This document shows, piece by piece, positions 52,959-61,904 of a stretch of DNA of 64,000 nt. This DNA comes from Streptomyces caatingaensis. Its GTDB lineage: Bacteria > Actinomycetota > Actinomycetes > Streptomycetales > Streptomycetaceae. A model generated the notes under the pieces. It searched no databases. It saw only the letters and a list, made by a program, of their open reading frames with translations, and was not told the origin of the DNA. Location: NCBI RefSeq assembly GCF_001187435.1, contig NZ_LFXA01000018.1, forward strand, positions 682,001-746,000, written 5' to 3'. Position 1 is the first letter of the stretch, and each line of letters begins with the position of its first letter. The position numbers and the translations under genes are program-made.

Positions 52959-53999
52959 TCAGTCCCTGTACTTGGGCTCCGGCGGTGCCGTGATCCCGAG
53001 ATTGGCCCGGTCCAGCCAGGTGCGGTAGGACACCATCCAGGGGCTGTCGGCGCCGCCCCTGCGGTAGTCGTCCAGAACCGCGTTGACCCGGCGTACCAGG
53101 TCTGCGGAGTCGTGGTTCATCGCCACGCCGTAGTACTCGGTGGTGAACGGTTTGCCGACGAGTCCCACGGACGGGTCCTGGGCCGCCTGCCCGGCGGCCA
53201 GGGCGTTGTCCGTGAGGACGGCGTCGGCCCGGCCGAGCTGGAGGCGCACCAGGCAGTCCAGTTGGTTGGGGACGGTCGTCACCCGGACCGAACGGCCCTT
53301 CTTCGCCAGCTCCGTCTCGGCGGTGGAGCCGGAGGCGGCGCAGACCGTCCGTCCGGTCAGGCTGCCGTCGTCGAAGCCGGTGACGGGCGAGCCCTTGGGG
53401 GCGAGCAGCTGCTGGCCCGCCTCGAAGTAGGCGGTGGAGAAGGCGACTTCCTTGATCCGGGCGCAGTTGATGGTCATCGTACGGGCGACGATATCCACCT
53501 TGCCCGACTTCAGGGCGGGAATGCGTTGATTGGTGGGGATCGCGAGGAAGACCACCTTCTCCGGGTCGCCCAGGAGGGACTTGGCGATCGCGTGGACGAG
53601 GTCGATGTCGAAGCCCTTGAGCCGGCCCGAGGCCGGGTCGCGGTAGCCCCAGCGGTAGCTGTTCTGGTCGACGCCCGCGATCAGGCGGCCGCGCTTCTTG
53701 ATGCGGAGCACGGCGGGGCCGTCGGCGGTGGACGGGCGCAGGCTCGCCTCGGGGTCGGCGCACTCGGCCGCGGCGGCGGAGGCGGCGGAGGTGGCGGCCG
53801 CGGCGGGGCGGGGCGGGGCGTGCGGGGTGCCGCGCGCGGCCGCCGTGCCGGGCAGGGCGAACGCGGCCAGCGCCGCGGCCAGGGCCCGTACCGTCGCCCT
53901 GGTCGTCCGGGACTTCCTGGTCGTCCTCGTCGTCCTCCGGTGCCGCACGGCCGTGTTCTCCCCCCTCGTCGGTACTGCGCTCGTCGGTACTGCGCTCAT
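52959..53999 (-). CDS. Extracellular glutamate-type solute-binding protein (GlnH-like)
   Basis: This is a ~346-residue family 3 amino-acid binding protein. The twin-arginine-rich N-terminus and a hydrophobic run (VRALAAALAAFALPGTAAARG) form a signal peptide. The mature part has LIAGVDQNSYRWGYRDPASGRLKGFDIDLVHAIAK and the periplasmic-binding features DIVARTMTIN and DAVLTDNALAAGQ. No permease or ATPase gene is adjacent; instead a GlnX-like membrane protein and PknG-like kinase are, so it is probably a sensor rather than a transporter part. ATG 53999 overlaps the previous stop; GTG 53948 with GGGGGAG is an alternative that removes a doubled SAVPT leader. Confidence 0.88.
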   Translation of the reverse strand: MSAVPTSAVPTRGENTAVRHRRTTRTTRKSRTTRATVRALAAALAAFALPGTAAARGTPHAPPRPAAAATSAASAAAAECADPEASLRPSTADGPAVLRIKKRGRLIAGVDQNSYRWGYRDPASGRLKGFDIDLVHAIAKSLLGDPEKVVFLAIPTNQRIPALKSGKVDIVARTMTINCARIKEVAFSTAYFEAGQQLLAPKGSPVTGFDDGSLTGRTVCAASGSTAETELAKKGRSVRVTTVPNQLDCLVRLQLGRADAVLTDNALAAGQAAQDPSVGLVGKPFTTEYYGVAMNHDSADLVRRVNAVLDDYRRGGADSPWMVSYRTWLDRANLGITAPPEPKYRD

Positions 54000-55462
54000 C
54001 GGTACTCCGACAGCCGGCGGCCGATGCCCAGGACGGCTCCGGCCGCGCCCAGCAGCGCGAGCACCGCGGCGCCCACGGCCAGGCCGGACAGGGCGCCCCG
54101 GCCGTCGTCGGCCGCGCTGCGGAAGACGTGCTGCTCGTGGTCCAGCGCCTCCCGCAGGGCCCGGTCCACGTGGTCGGACGCCTCGCCCGTGCTGTGCGAC
54201 GGGCCGATCACCTGCGGCAGGGCCCGGTCGTAGTCCCCCGCGTCGTCGGTCGCCCGGGCGGCGGCGTGCCGCGCCTGCCACTGTCGTACCCCGGCGATCG
54301 CCCGCTCCACGGGCTCGCGGCCGGCGGCGCCGTCCGCCAGGGAGCGGGCGCGGCCCAGCAGGCTGCCCTCGCCCGGCTCCCCGGTGCCGGAGCCGAACAG
54401 GGAGCGCATGGTCGACCGGTAGCCCTCCTCGTAGGCGTCCTTGCCCTCGGGGGTGAGGACGGCGCCGCGCGCCACGAGCGTCAGGCTCTCCGCGCCGCGG
54501 GCCTGGAGGGAGCTGATCCGGGCCGTGTTGAGGACCTGGAGCGACTTCGCGCCGTGGTCGTACGAACTCTCCAGGTCCGCCCGGGCCACGCCGTGGGCCA
54601 CCGTCAGCCACAGCAGCACCACGCCGGAGGCGGCGGTCGCGGCCAGCAGGCCGTGGTTGAACACCCGGTTGGTGCGCAGGTACGTGCGGCGCTGGGCCCA
54701 GCCGAGGGCGCCGAGCGTCAGCACGCCGACGGCGATCGCCGCCCAGGGCCAGGACTCCGCGCTCCCGTAGTCCGCGCCGAGCCGGTCCGTCTCCGCCTCG
54801 TAGAGCCGGCGGGCGGCGGGCAGCAGCTCCTTCTGCATCCGGTCGCTGGCGTAGCGGAGGTAGGCGCCGCCGAGGGGCAGGCCCTGCCGGTTGGTGGCCC
54901 GCGCCTGCTCCACCAGGCCGGTGTAGACCGGGAGTTCGGCGTTGAGCGTGGCGATCCGGGCGCGCTCGGAGCGGGAGCCCCCGGCGTTGGCGGAGGCCTC
55001 GACGAGGAGCTCCGACGCGTTGGCGATGTCCTCCTCGTAGCGCCGGCGGACCTCGCGGGTCTCCTTCCCGCCGGCCAGGAAGCCGGCGGCGGCGGTGGTG
55101 TCGGCGTCCGCGAGGGAGCGGTAGAGGTCCGCGGCGGCGGCGCTCAGCGGCTGGCTGCGCTCCACGACGGCGTCCGCGGCGGCGGCCCGGTCGGTGACCT
55201 GCCAGGCGGTGACGGAGCCGAAGAGGACGAGGGCGGCGGCGAGGGCGGCGCCGATGGTGCGGAGGCGGCCGGGTTCCGTGGTGGCGGCTCTGCGGAGGCG
55301 GGTGAGGGATTCCCGCCAGGCGGGCTGTCCGGGGCTGCCTGGGGCCGCGGCTGTGCCCGGGGCCGCGCCGGGGGGTGCGTTCGGTGCGGGGCTCTGCCCC
55401 GGGCCCGGTCCCGGTGCCGGGCCCGGCACCGGGGGTGTGGCTGTCCGCTGCGGTTGTGGCAC
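53996..55462 (-). CDS. Four-helix membrane sensor protein (GlnX-like)
   Basis: The protein has 488 residues. After a proline-rich cytosolic N-terminus (~1-45) come a helix at ~62-82 (IGAALAAALVLFGSVTAW), an extracellular helical domain (~85-210), two helices ~220-270 (WPWAAIAVGVLTLGALGW; LLAATAASGVVLLWLTV), a second outer domain and a last helix at the C-terminus. This layout equals mycobacterial GlnX, which with GlnH transmits external glutamate/aspartate to PknG. The start is a GTG at 55462 with AAGGGGGG upstream; the longer open frame is not coding-like. It overlaps the GlnH-like gene by ATGA. Confidence 0.82.
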   Translation of the reverse strand: MPQPQRTATPPVPGPAPGPGPGQSPAPNAPPGAAPGTAAAPGSPGQPAWRESLTRLRRAATTEPGRLRTIGAALAAALVLFGSVTAWQVTDRAAAADAVVERSQPLSAAAADLYRSLADADTTAAAGFLAGGKETREVRRRYEEDIANASELLVEASANAGGSRSERARIATLNAELPVYTGLVEQARATNRQGLPLGGAYLRYASDRMQKELLPAARRLYEAETDRLGADYGSAESWPWAAIAVGVLTLGALGWAQRRTYLRTNRVFNHGLLAATAASGVVLLWLTVAHGVARADLESSYDHGAKSLQVLNTARISSLQARGAESLTLVARGAVLTPEGKDAYEEGYRSTMRSLFGSGTGEPGEGSLLGRARSLADGAAGREPVERAIAGVRQWQARHAAARATDDAGDYDRALPQVIGPSHSTGEASDHVDRALREALDHEQHVFRSAADDGRGALSGLAVGAAVLALLGAAGAVLGIGRRLSEYR

Positions 55463-55722
55463 GAGACCCCCCCTTGGTCGTCGGTGGTAGCAGTATGGCC
55501 GGAGGGGGTGACAAACACACCGGGGGTGGTGGGGGGAGGGGGAGTTTGCCCCGGTCCCTCCCCCGCGGGGGCACCCCGCTTCCACCGTCTTCCGGGGCTC
55601 CGCCTCTCGTCCCGCGACCGCGCTCCGCGCGGCCGTCCCCGAGCACCGGACGGGCCGAATGCGGCTCCGCCGGGCGAAAATCGCATGACGGGACTTCGGG
55701 GGCGCTGTTAGCTTCTCGCCCC

Positions 55723-56229
55723 ATGGAACCACTGAACGAGGACGAGATACGGGCCTCCTTCGTCAACTGCTCGAAGGGGGAGGCGCGGAGGATCAGCCTG
55801 CCGCGGGGGCTGGCCGAACTGCCGTGGCAGGACCTGGACTTCCTCGGGTGGCGGGATCCGGGCGCGCCCGACCGGGGCTACCTCGTGGCCGTGCGGGACG
55901 GCAAGGCGCTCGGGGTGACCCTGCGCGTGCCGCAGGGCGGGCCGCGGAGCATGGCCAAGACCACGATCTGCTCGCTGTGCCTGACCGGGCACCCCGGGTC
56001 GGGCGTCTCGCTGCTCGCCGCCCGGCGCGTGGGCGCGTCCGGGCGGGAGGGGAACACCGTCGGCGCGTACATGTGCGCGGACCTGGCGTGTTCGCTGTAC
56101 CTGCGGGGGAAGAAGGTGCCGGAGTTCTCCGGGCCCCGCTACCGGGAGTCGCTCACCGAGGAGGAGCGGGTGCAGCGGCTGCTGGGGAACGTGGAGGAGT
56201 TCCTCGGGCGGGTCGGCGTCGGCGTATAG
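55723..56229 (+). CDS. FBP-type treble-clef zinc protein (EF-G binding)
   Basis: This 168-residue protein has a C-terminal FBP domain: CSLCLTGHPGSGVSLLAARR and CADLACSLYLRG provide the four zinc-binding cysteines. The N-terminal half is helical (MEPLNEDEIRASFVNCSKGEARR). The fold is related to FusB/FBP proteins that bind elongation factor G on the ribosome; in actinobacteria it is a housekeeping protein with no fixed role. It is convergent with the MscS gene 25 bp away. Confidence 0.85.
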   Translation: MEPLNEDEIRASFVNCSKGEARRISLPRGLAELPWQDLDFLGWRDPGAPDRGYLVAVRDGKALGVTLRVPQGGPRSMAKTTICSLCLTGHPGSGVSLLAARRVGASGREGNTVGAYMCADLACSLYLRGKKVPEFSGPRYRESLTEEERVQRLLGNVEEFLGRVGVGV

Positions 56230-56254
56230 CACGCCGACCCGCCCCCGGTGAGCC

Positions 56255-57316
56255 TCACTTGCCCAGCGTCGCCCCCGGCGGTATCGGCGCCGTCGCCAGC
56301 GACTGCGGCGAGGCCGGGTTGCCCAGGGCCGACGGGGGCGCCACGGAGGCCGTCGGGTCGGCGGCCGGTCCGTCCTCGTCGGCGGACGGCGGGGGGCCCA
56401 TGCGGATGCCCTCCGCGTCGAGCGCCCGCTTGATCCGCCAGCGCAGCTCCCGCGCCACGCCGCCCGCCTCGCCCGGCGCCGCCTTGGCCTGGACGCGGAC
56501 GACGACGGAGTCGAGCGAGACCGAGTCCAGGCCCATGACCTCGACGGGCTCCCAGAGCTTCTCGTCCCACGGGGCGCTCTTGGACATCTCCTCGCCCACG
56601 CACACCATCACCTCGCGGGCGCGGTCGAGGTCCTCGTCGTAGCGGAGGGTGACATCCACCTCGGCCAGGGCCCAGCCCTGGCTGAGGTTGCCGATGCGCT
56701 TGACCTCGCCGTTGCGGACGTACCAGATCGCGCCGTTGGCCCCGCGCAGCTTGGTGACGCGCAGGCCGACCTCCACGACCGTGCCCTGGGCGACGCCCGC
56801 GTCGATCTCGTCGCCGACGCCGTACTGGTCCTCCAGGATCATGAAGACACCGGAGAGGAAGTCCGTGACCAGGTTCCGCGCTCCGAAGCCGATCGCCACA
56901 CCCGCGACACCCGCGCTCGCCAGCAGCGGCGCCAGGTCGATCTTGAGGACGGAGAGCACGCTCAGCGCCGCCGTTCCCATGATCAGGAACGAGGTGACGC
57001 TGCGCAGCACCGAGCCGATCGCCTCGGAGCGCTGGCGGCGGCGCTCGGCGTTGACCAGGAGGCCGCCGAGGGCGCCGTCCATGGCCTGGGCGGTGCGGTT
57101 CATCCGGGCGATGAGCTTGGTGATCGCCCGGCGGATGAGCGACCGCAGGACGACGGCTATGACGAGGATGAGGATGATCCGCAGACCGTTGCCGAGCCAG
57201 ATGGACCAGTTCTCCTCTATCCAGCCGGCGGCGTGGTCGGCCGTCTTCTGGGCCTCGTCGAGCGACGAGGGACGGGGCGTCGAGTCTGCGGCGGCGAGGG
57301 CGGCGGACCGGAACAC
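56255..57316 (-). CDS. Small-conductance mechanosensitive channel (MscS family)
   Basis: The protein has 353 residues. Hydrophobic helices occur at ~42-60 (RIILILVIAVVLRSLI) and ~110-130, and the pore helix region is APLLASAGVAGVAIGFGARNLVTDFLSGVFMILEDQYGVGD (~130-170), the MscS hallmark. A beta domain and a cytosolic alpha/beta domain follow, then a ~45-residue Pro/Ala-rich tail. It opens under membrane tension to release solutes. The start is a GTG at 57316. It is divergent from the HNH gene with 258 bp between. Confidence 0.92.
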   Translation of the reverse strand: MFRSAALAAADSTPRPSSLDEAQKTADHAAGWIEENWSIWLGNGLRIILILVIAVVLRSLIRRAITKLIARMNRTAQAMDGALGGLLVNAERRRQRSEAIGSVLRSVTSFLIMGTAALSVLSVLKIDLAPLLASAGVAGVAIGFGARNLVTDFLSGVFMILEDQYGVGDEIDAGVAQGTVVEVGLRVTKLRGANGAIWYVRNGEVKRIGNLSQGWALAEVDVTLRYDEDLDRAREVMVCVGEEMSKSAPWDEKLWEPVEVMGLDSVSLDSVVVRVQAKAAPGEAGGVARELRWRIKRALDAEGIRMGPPPSADEDGPAADPTASVAPPSALGNPASPQSLATAPIPPGATLGK

Positions 57317-57574
57317 AGCAGGAAACCCTTCGTAATGGACATGACCACACCGAACGGCGGCACGGCCAGACCCTTCACACTAGCGGGGCACACCGGACGA
57401 CCCGTTGTTGTGTTCGAGATGGGGCAGGTCCTGCACGGGGTTGACCGAGGTGTGGTCCAAAACACCTGTGACCCGTTACCCGCCGATGGTGGCGCTCCGG
57501 CCACGGGCCAGGGGACACTTGCAGGAGATCGTCCCGGCGCGAGCCACGCGCCGCCGGCGTACAAGGAGGCACCC

Positions 57575-58111
57575 GTGCCGCACGTCCTGGTCCTCAACGC
57601 GTCGTACGAGCCGCTCGGCGTCGTACCGCTCCGCCGCGCGCTCATACTCGTCCTCAATGAGAAGGCCGTCAGCCTCGAGGACACGGGCGCCTACCTGCAC
57701 AGCGCGAGCTGCACCATCCCCGCGCCCAGCGTCGTCCGGCTGAAGCGCTTCGTGCGGGTCCCCTTTCGGGGCCCCGTCCCGCTCACCCGGCGCGCCCTCT
57801 TCGCCCGCGACGGCGGGCGCTGCGCCTACTGCGGTGGCGTCGCAACCAGCGTCGACCACGTCGTGCCGCGCAGCCGGGGCGGCCAGCACGCCTGGGACAA
57901 CGTGGTGGCCGCGTGCCGCCGCTGCAACCACGTCAAGGCCGACCGGCACGTCGCGGAGCTGGGCTGGCGGCTGCGCCACCAGCCGGCCCCGCCGACCGGG
58001 CTGGCCTGGCGCATCATCGGCACGGGCCATAGGGATCCGCGCTGGCTGCCTTACCTGGAGGCATACGGCGCGGAGGACGCGATGGCCCGGATCGACGGCA
58101 TTTCCGCCTGA
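57575..58111 (+). CDS. HNH endonuclease
   Basis: This 178-residue protein has RDGGRCAYCGGVATSVDHVVPRSRGGQHAWDNVVAACRRCNHVKADR (~80-125), giving the HNH catalytic residues and two zinc CxxC pairs. The N-terminal LVLNASYEPLGVVPLRRALILVLNEKAV is typical of a widely conserved actinobacterial HNH family with unknown biological role (possibly DNA repair). AAGGAGG lies six bases before the GTG start. Confidence 0.93.
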   Translation: MPHVLVLNASYEPLGVVPLRRALILVLNEKAVSLEDTGAYLHSASCTIPAPSVVRLKRFVRVPFRGPVPLTRRALFARDGGRCAYCGGVATSVDHVVPRSRGGQHAWDNVVAACRRCNHVKADRHVAELGWRLRHQPAPPTGLAWRIIGTGHRDPRWLPYLEAYGAEDAMARIDGISA

Positions 58112-58241
58112 GAGGCCGGGCCATCGTCGTACGGTCCCGGCGCACGGCCGCCCGGACGGCCCGCCGTACGGCCATGGCCCGGCCCGCGGACGCGCGGCCG
58201 GGACCGGCGCCGCGTACGCAGATAGGGGGAGCCTTCCGCAC

Positions 58242-58490
58242 ATGCCGGTGCCATCGGTCCGGCGCGGGCGCATCATCGCGGACATGAGCCAGAAGACCGG
58301 TCAGGAGAGGTTCCCCCGCACGATGTGCGAGGGCGTGCGGTGCACCCGGTGCATGGACCGCACGATGGTGCGCGAGATCCAGATGGGGCACGACGGGACC
58401 ATCTCGCGCTACGACGACTGGGTCTGCAACTGCGGCTACCGCAGGCCGAGTCGGGAGGCCGTCAAGCGCGGCAGCCCGCGGGCCGGCTAG
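58242..58490 (+). CDS. Small zinc-ribbon protein
   Basis: This 82-residue protein has CEGVRCTRCM (~39-48) and DWVCNCGYRR (~67-76), spaced as a single zinc ribbon. Ribosome site GGGGGA lies 11-12 bases before ATG 58242; a later ATG at 58284 (MSQKTGQERF) is possible. Its TAG stop shares the tetranucleotide CTAG (58487-58490) with the stop of the convergent glycosidase gene. The function is unknown. Confidence 0.75.
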   Translation: MPVPSVRRGRIIADMSQKTGQERFPRTMCEGVRCTRCMDRTMVREIQMGHDGTISRYDDWVCNCGYRRPSREAVKRGSPRAG

Positions 58491-61400
58491 CGGCTCTCCT
58501 CGACCGCGTACGCCTCGACCTCGGACAGCGAGTACCCGGACTCCGTGGCGCGCTTCCCGCCCTGCATCCGCACGAAGCGCGTCCCCGGCGCGTCGAGGCG
58601 CAGCGTCTCGGTGCCGCCCTTGCCGTCGGTCACCGCGGCGGCGTCGCGCCAGGTGCGGCCGTCGGGGGAGACCTGGACGCGGTAGCGGGTGGCGTAGGCG
58701 TCCTGCCAGTGCAGGACGAGGCGGCCGAGGCGGGTGGGGCGGGGCAGTTCGAGCTGCCACCAGGCGTCGTCGGTCGGCCGGGAGGACCAGCGGGTCCGGT
58801 CGTCGCCGTCGATCGCCGCGAAGGGCGGGAAGTCGGACGCCTCGTCGCCGGAGGAGGTCGCCCTGGCGCCGCGCGCCAGGTCCGGACCGCCGGCCGGCGG
58901 ATACGAGCGGACGGTCACCGTCCGCTCCTGGCCGCCCAGGCGGACGGTGGCGGTGAACGCACGCGGCGCGTCCGCCGGGACGGACAGCTCGATACGGGCC
59001 GTCGTCACCCCGCCCCGCACGGCCGTGAGACGGTCCGGGGCCTTGACCGTGACGCCCTTGGGGGCGGTGACGGTGAGCTTCTCGTCGACCGTCCGCGGCT
59101 GCTGGTTGATCATCCGGGCCTCGACCACCGCCGGGGCGCCGCCCGCCTCCGCGCTCGCCTCGCCGTGGGCCAGCTCGAAATGCGCCGGGGAGGTGTCGGC
59201 GAACCAGGGGGCGACCTCGTGGACGGCCGCCGGCCGGACCCCGCCCGTCCAGACCAGGCGCAGCGCGTCGGCCCGTACGCCCTTGCCGGGCAGCTGGGTC
59301 CAGCCGCTGTCCGACAGGGCGCCGAGCGGCTGCCAGCCCTTGCCGGCGGTGTGGGCCTCCACCGTGCCGCGCGCCCCGGGCGCGGCCGAGGTCAGGACGG
59401 TGACCGCGGTCATCGGGTGCGGCTCGCGCAGCCGGACGGTCAGCGGGCCGTCCGCCGGGGCCGGTACGGACGTCGCGGGGTCGCCGTCGGTGGCGGCGCC
59501 CGCCGTGCGCAGCGGGCGGTCCACGCCCAGCCAGCCGTTGGCCCGGGCCAGGGCCTGCTGGAGGAACGGGCCGAGGACCCCGTCGCCCACGGTGACCTTC
59601 TCGGCGGCGATCCGGTCCCGCAGCCGCAGCACGTCCAGCTCCGCGCGCCAGGCGCCCGCGCCGTCGCCGCGCGCCTGGGCCGTGAGCATCTCGACGGCGC
59701 GGGCGCCGGCCTCGCCGTGCCGGGCGAGCTGCTCCAGCCAGGGGCGGACCTCGGCGCCGACGGCGTTCTCCAGCCGGCCGGGGGCCTCGGCCATGGTGCG
59801 GAAGGCGTCCCGCAGCCGGCCGGCCGCGGTCCTCAGCCGGGCGGCGTCGGTGCCCGAGAGGGCGCTCCAGAAGTCGTCCATGAGCGGCCGCAGATACGCG
59901 GACTCCTCGCCGCCGAGCACGGACGAGGCGTCGTTCCCGGCCAGCGCCCGCAGCGCCTCGCGGGCCCGCGGGTCCTCGCCCGCGAGGTCGTCCACGGCCG
60001 CCCTCCAGGACTCCTCGGCGCGGTAACCCCGGGGATTCCAGGCGTAGTCGGCGGTGGTGAACAGCGGGATGCGCGACGCGGTGGGCTGGGCCGCGGCGTT
60101 GGCGAGCACGGCGGCGGAGCCCACGGCGACGGCCGGTTCCCGCCCCGTGTAGGGGCCCAGGAAGATGCGGTCCGGCGCGAAGTCGTTGACCGGGTAGTTG
60201 TCCATCGTGACCAGCGGATGCCCCAACGCCGCGCGGGCGTCGGTGAGTTCGGCGCCGGTGATGGTCCGCGGCACCACGCCGACGCCGGTCCACGCCACCT
60301 CCACCCGCGGGTCCAGCCACTTGGCCAGTGCGCGCCGGAAGGCCGTCCGGCCGTCCTGGTAGTACTCGGTGGGCAGCAGCGACAGCGGCGCCGCCTCGCG
60401 GCCCTTGGCGGCCAGGTGCCCGGCGATCGCCCCGGCCACCTTCGCCTGCGCCTTCGCCGCCGCCTCCGGCCCCGAGCCGAACGCGTCCGCGTCGGCCCCG
60501 CAGTGCCACTCGCTGTAGCTCACGTCCTGGAACTGGAGCTGGAAGGCGCGCACGCCCAGCGCCCACATCGCGTCCACCTTGCGCTCCAGCGCCCGCACGT
60601 CCTGCCCGGACGAGAAGCACATCGCCTGCCCGGGCGCGACCGCCCAGCCCAGCGTCACGTGGTTGCTGCGGGCCCGGGCGGCCAGCGTGCGGAACTGCTC
60701 GCGGCGGTCGGCCGGGTACGGGTCGCGCCACCGGGCCCGGCGGTACGGGTCGTCGCCCGGCGCGTACAGATAGCGGTTGAGCTTGGTGCGGCCCATGAAG
60801 TCGAGCTGCGCCAGCCGCTGCGGCATCGACCACGGCGCGCCGTAGAAGCCCTCGGTGAGGCCGCGCACGGCCGTGACGGGCCAGTCGCGGACCAGGGCGC
60901 CGGCGAAGGCCCGGCCGCCGTCGCGGGCCACGGCGAGCTGCCGCAGGGTCTGCACCGCGTGGAAGAGCCCGTCCTCGCCGACGCCGGACATCGCCACCGT
61001 CGGCCGCCCGGCCGCCCGCCCCACGGCCAGCCGGTAGCCGCCCCGGGGCAGGTCGCCGGTGGGGGCGGCGCCGAAGGCGCGCAGCGCCTCCTCGGCGCCC
61101 CGGCCGCCCGTGTACACGATCAGGCCGCGCGGCGGCGGGGTGCCGCCCGGCGCGGAGTCCACGACGGTGCGCGCGCCCAGCCCGCGCAGGAGCTCGCGCA
61201 GCGCCGACAGGGCGTACGGGTCGGTGCCCGGCTCGGCCATCACGGTGACCTCGGTGCCCACGGGGGCGTACGCGCCCTGGGCGCGGGCCTGTTGCGGGCG
61301 CGGCCACACCGGCGGCAGGCCGCCGTCGCCCGTCGGGTCGCCGGTCTCCGGGCCGCCGGCCGCGGCGGCGGCCGGGCCGCCGGGTGCGGCGAACGCCGCG

Positions 61401-61570
61401 GGCCCGTTGCCGAGCAGCCCGCCGAGCAGCGCGGCGGCCAGCACGGTGGTGACCCCGGCGCGGCGCGGCCGGAGGGCGAACGGGCCGGTGAACCGCCCGG
61501 TGCCGACGGCCCGGCCCGCGGGCCGGGCGCCCGGAACGTCGTACGAGGGGTCGTCGCCCTGGAACCGCAC
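58487..61570 (-). CDS. Secreted GH84-like beta-N-acetylglucosaminidase with discoidin domains
   Basis: The protein has ~1027 residues. The signal sequence is internal to the long N-terminus (RRAGVTTVLAAALLGGLLG then AFAAP, ~37-65). It is followed by a GH20b-like alpha/beta domain (~85-215), a NAGidase barrel (~220-500: TEGFYGAPW, YAPGDDPYRRARW, AFQLQFQDVSYSEWHC), a helical region, and at least one, probably two, F5/8-type carbohydrate-binding domains (the clearer at ~900-1025). The usual paired Asp of GH84 appears as Gln-Asp. It would remove N-acetylglucosamine from glycans outside the cell. GTG 61570 with GGAGAAGG is preferred; ATG 61618 is an alternative. Confidence 0.88.
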   Translation of the reverse strand: MRFQGDDPSYDVPGARPAGRAVGTGRFTGPFALRPRRAGVTTVLAAALLGGLLGNGPAAFAAPGGPAAAAAGGPETGDPTGDGGLPPVWPRPQQARAQGAYAPVGTEVTVMAEPGTDPYALSALRELLRGLGARTVVDSAPGGTPPPRGLIVYTGGRGAEEALRAFGAAPTGDLPRGGYRLAVGRAAGRPTVAMSGVGEDGLFHAVQTLRQLAVARDGGRAFAGALVRDWPVTAVRGLTEGFYGAPWSMPQRLAQLDFMGRTKLNRYLYAPGDDPYRRARWRDPYPADRREQFRTLAARARSNHVTLGWAVAPGQAMCFSSGQDVRALERKVDAMWALGVRAFQLQFQDVSYSEWHCGADADAFGSGPEAAAKAQAKVAGAIAGHLAAKGREAAPLSLLPTEYYQDGRTAFRRALAKWLDPRVEVAWTGVGVVPRTITGAELTDARAALGHPLVTMDNYPVNDFAPDRIFLGPYTGREPAVAVGSAAVLANAAAQPTASRIPLFTTADYAWNPRGYRAEESWRAAVDDLAGEDPRAREALRALAGNDASSVLGGEESAYLRPLMDDFWSALSGTDAARLRTAAGRLRDAFRTMAEAPGRLENAVGAEVRPWLEQLARHGEAGARAVEMLTAQARGDGAGAWRAELDVLRLRDRIAAEKVTVGDGVLGPFLQQALARANGWLGVDRPLRTAGAATDGDPATSVPAPADGPLTVRLREPHPMTAVTVLTSAAPGARGTVEAHTAGKGWQPLGALSDSGWTQLPGKGVRADALRLVWTGGVRPAAVHEVAPWFADTSPAHFELAHGEASAEAGGAPAVVEARMINQQPRTVDEKLTVTAPKGVTVKAPDRLTAVRGGVTTARIELSVPADAPRAFTATVRLGGQERTVTVRSYPPAGGPDLARGARATSSGDEASDFPPFAAIDGDDRTRWSSRPTDDAWWQLELPRPTRLGRLVLHWQDAYATRYRVQVSPDGRTWRDAAAVTDGKGGTETLRLDAPGTRFVRMQGGKRATESGYSLSEVEAYAVEESR

Positions 61571-61904
61571 CGCCTTCTCCTCGCCCCTCTTGTCGTGCGT
61601 GAGCGACGAGCCCATCACCAGGGGCGGAGCGTGTCAACGCAGGTGACCGAACTGCCGGTATTGCCCGGCGAGGCGTGGGGACGACGGGGGCGGACCGGGC
61701 CAAAGGGCCGTCAGACGGGCGGGGACGAAAGTATGGTGACAGGGGGTGGTGTTCCCGGGCCCCGCGGCTCCCGCCGACCGGTCTCCCGCAGTGCTCCGCA
61801 GTCGTCGCAGTTCTCCGCAGTGCTTTGTCGTTCTTCGCAGCTCTTCGCAGTTCTCCGCCGTTTTCCCGCTGTTCCCCGCCGCCGGACCGCCGCTGGAGGC
61901 AGGC
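61571..61904. other. Divergent promoter region of glycosidase and malQ
   Basis: This is a 334-bp non-coding stretch between divergent genes. It contains the phased 10-bp repeats described separately (61781-61880); otherwise I see no gene. Promoters for both sides must lie here, but no clear -35/-10 pair stands out. Confidence 0.5.
61781..61880 (+). repeat. Helically phased 10-bp repeat array before malQ
   Basis: About ten consecutive 10-mers resemble TTCTCCGCAG. CGCAG begins at 61787, 61797, 61806, 61816, 61836 and 61846, and CGCCG at 61856. The period equals one DNA turn. It ends 25 bp before the malQ start. Confidence 0.65.

Noticed and set aside
52959..55462. Complete glutamate ABC transporter operon
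   Set aside because: Only a binding protein is present; the neighbour is a four-helix sensor-like membrane protein, not a permease, and no ATPase gene is adjacent.
61781..61880. CRISPR-like array
   Set aside because: Units are 10 bp and contiguous with no spacers, and no cas genes are near.
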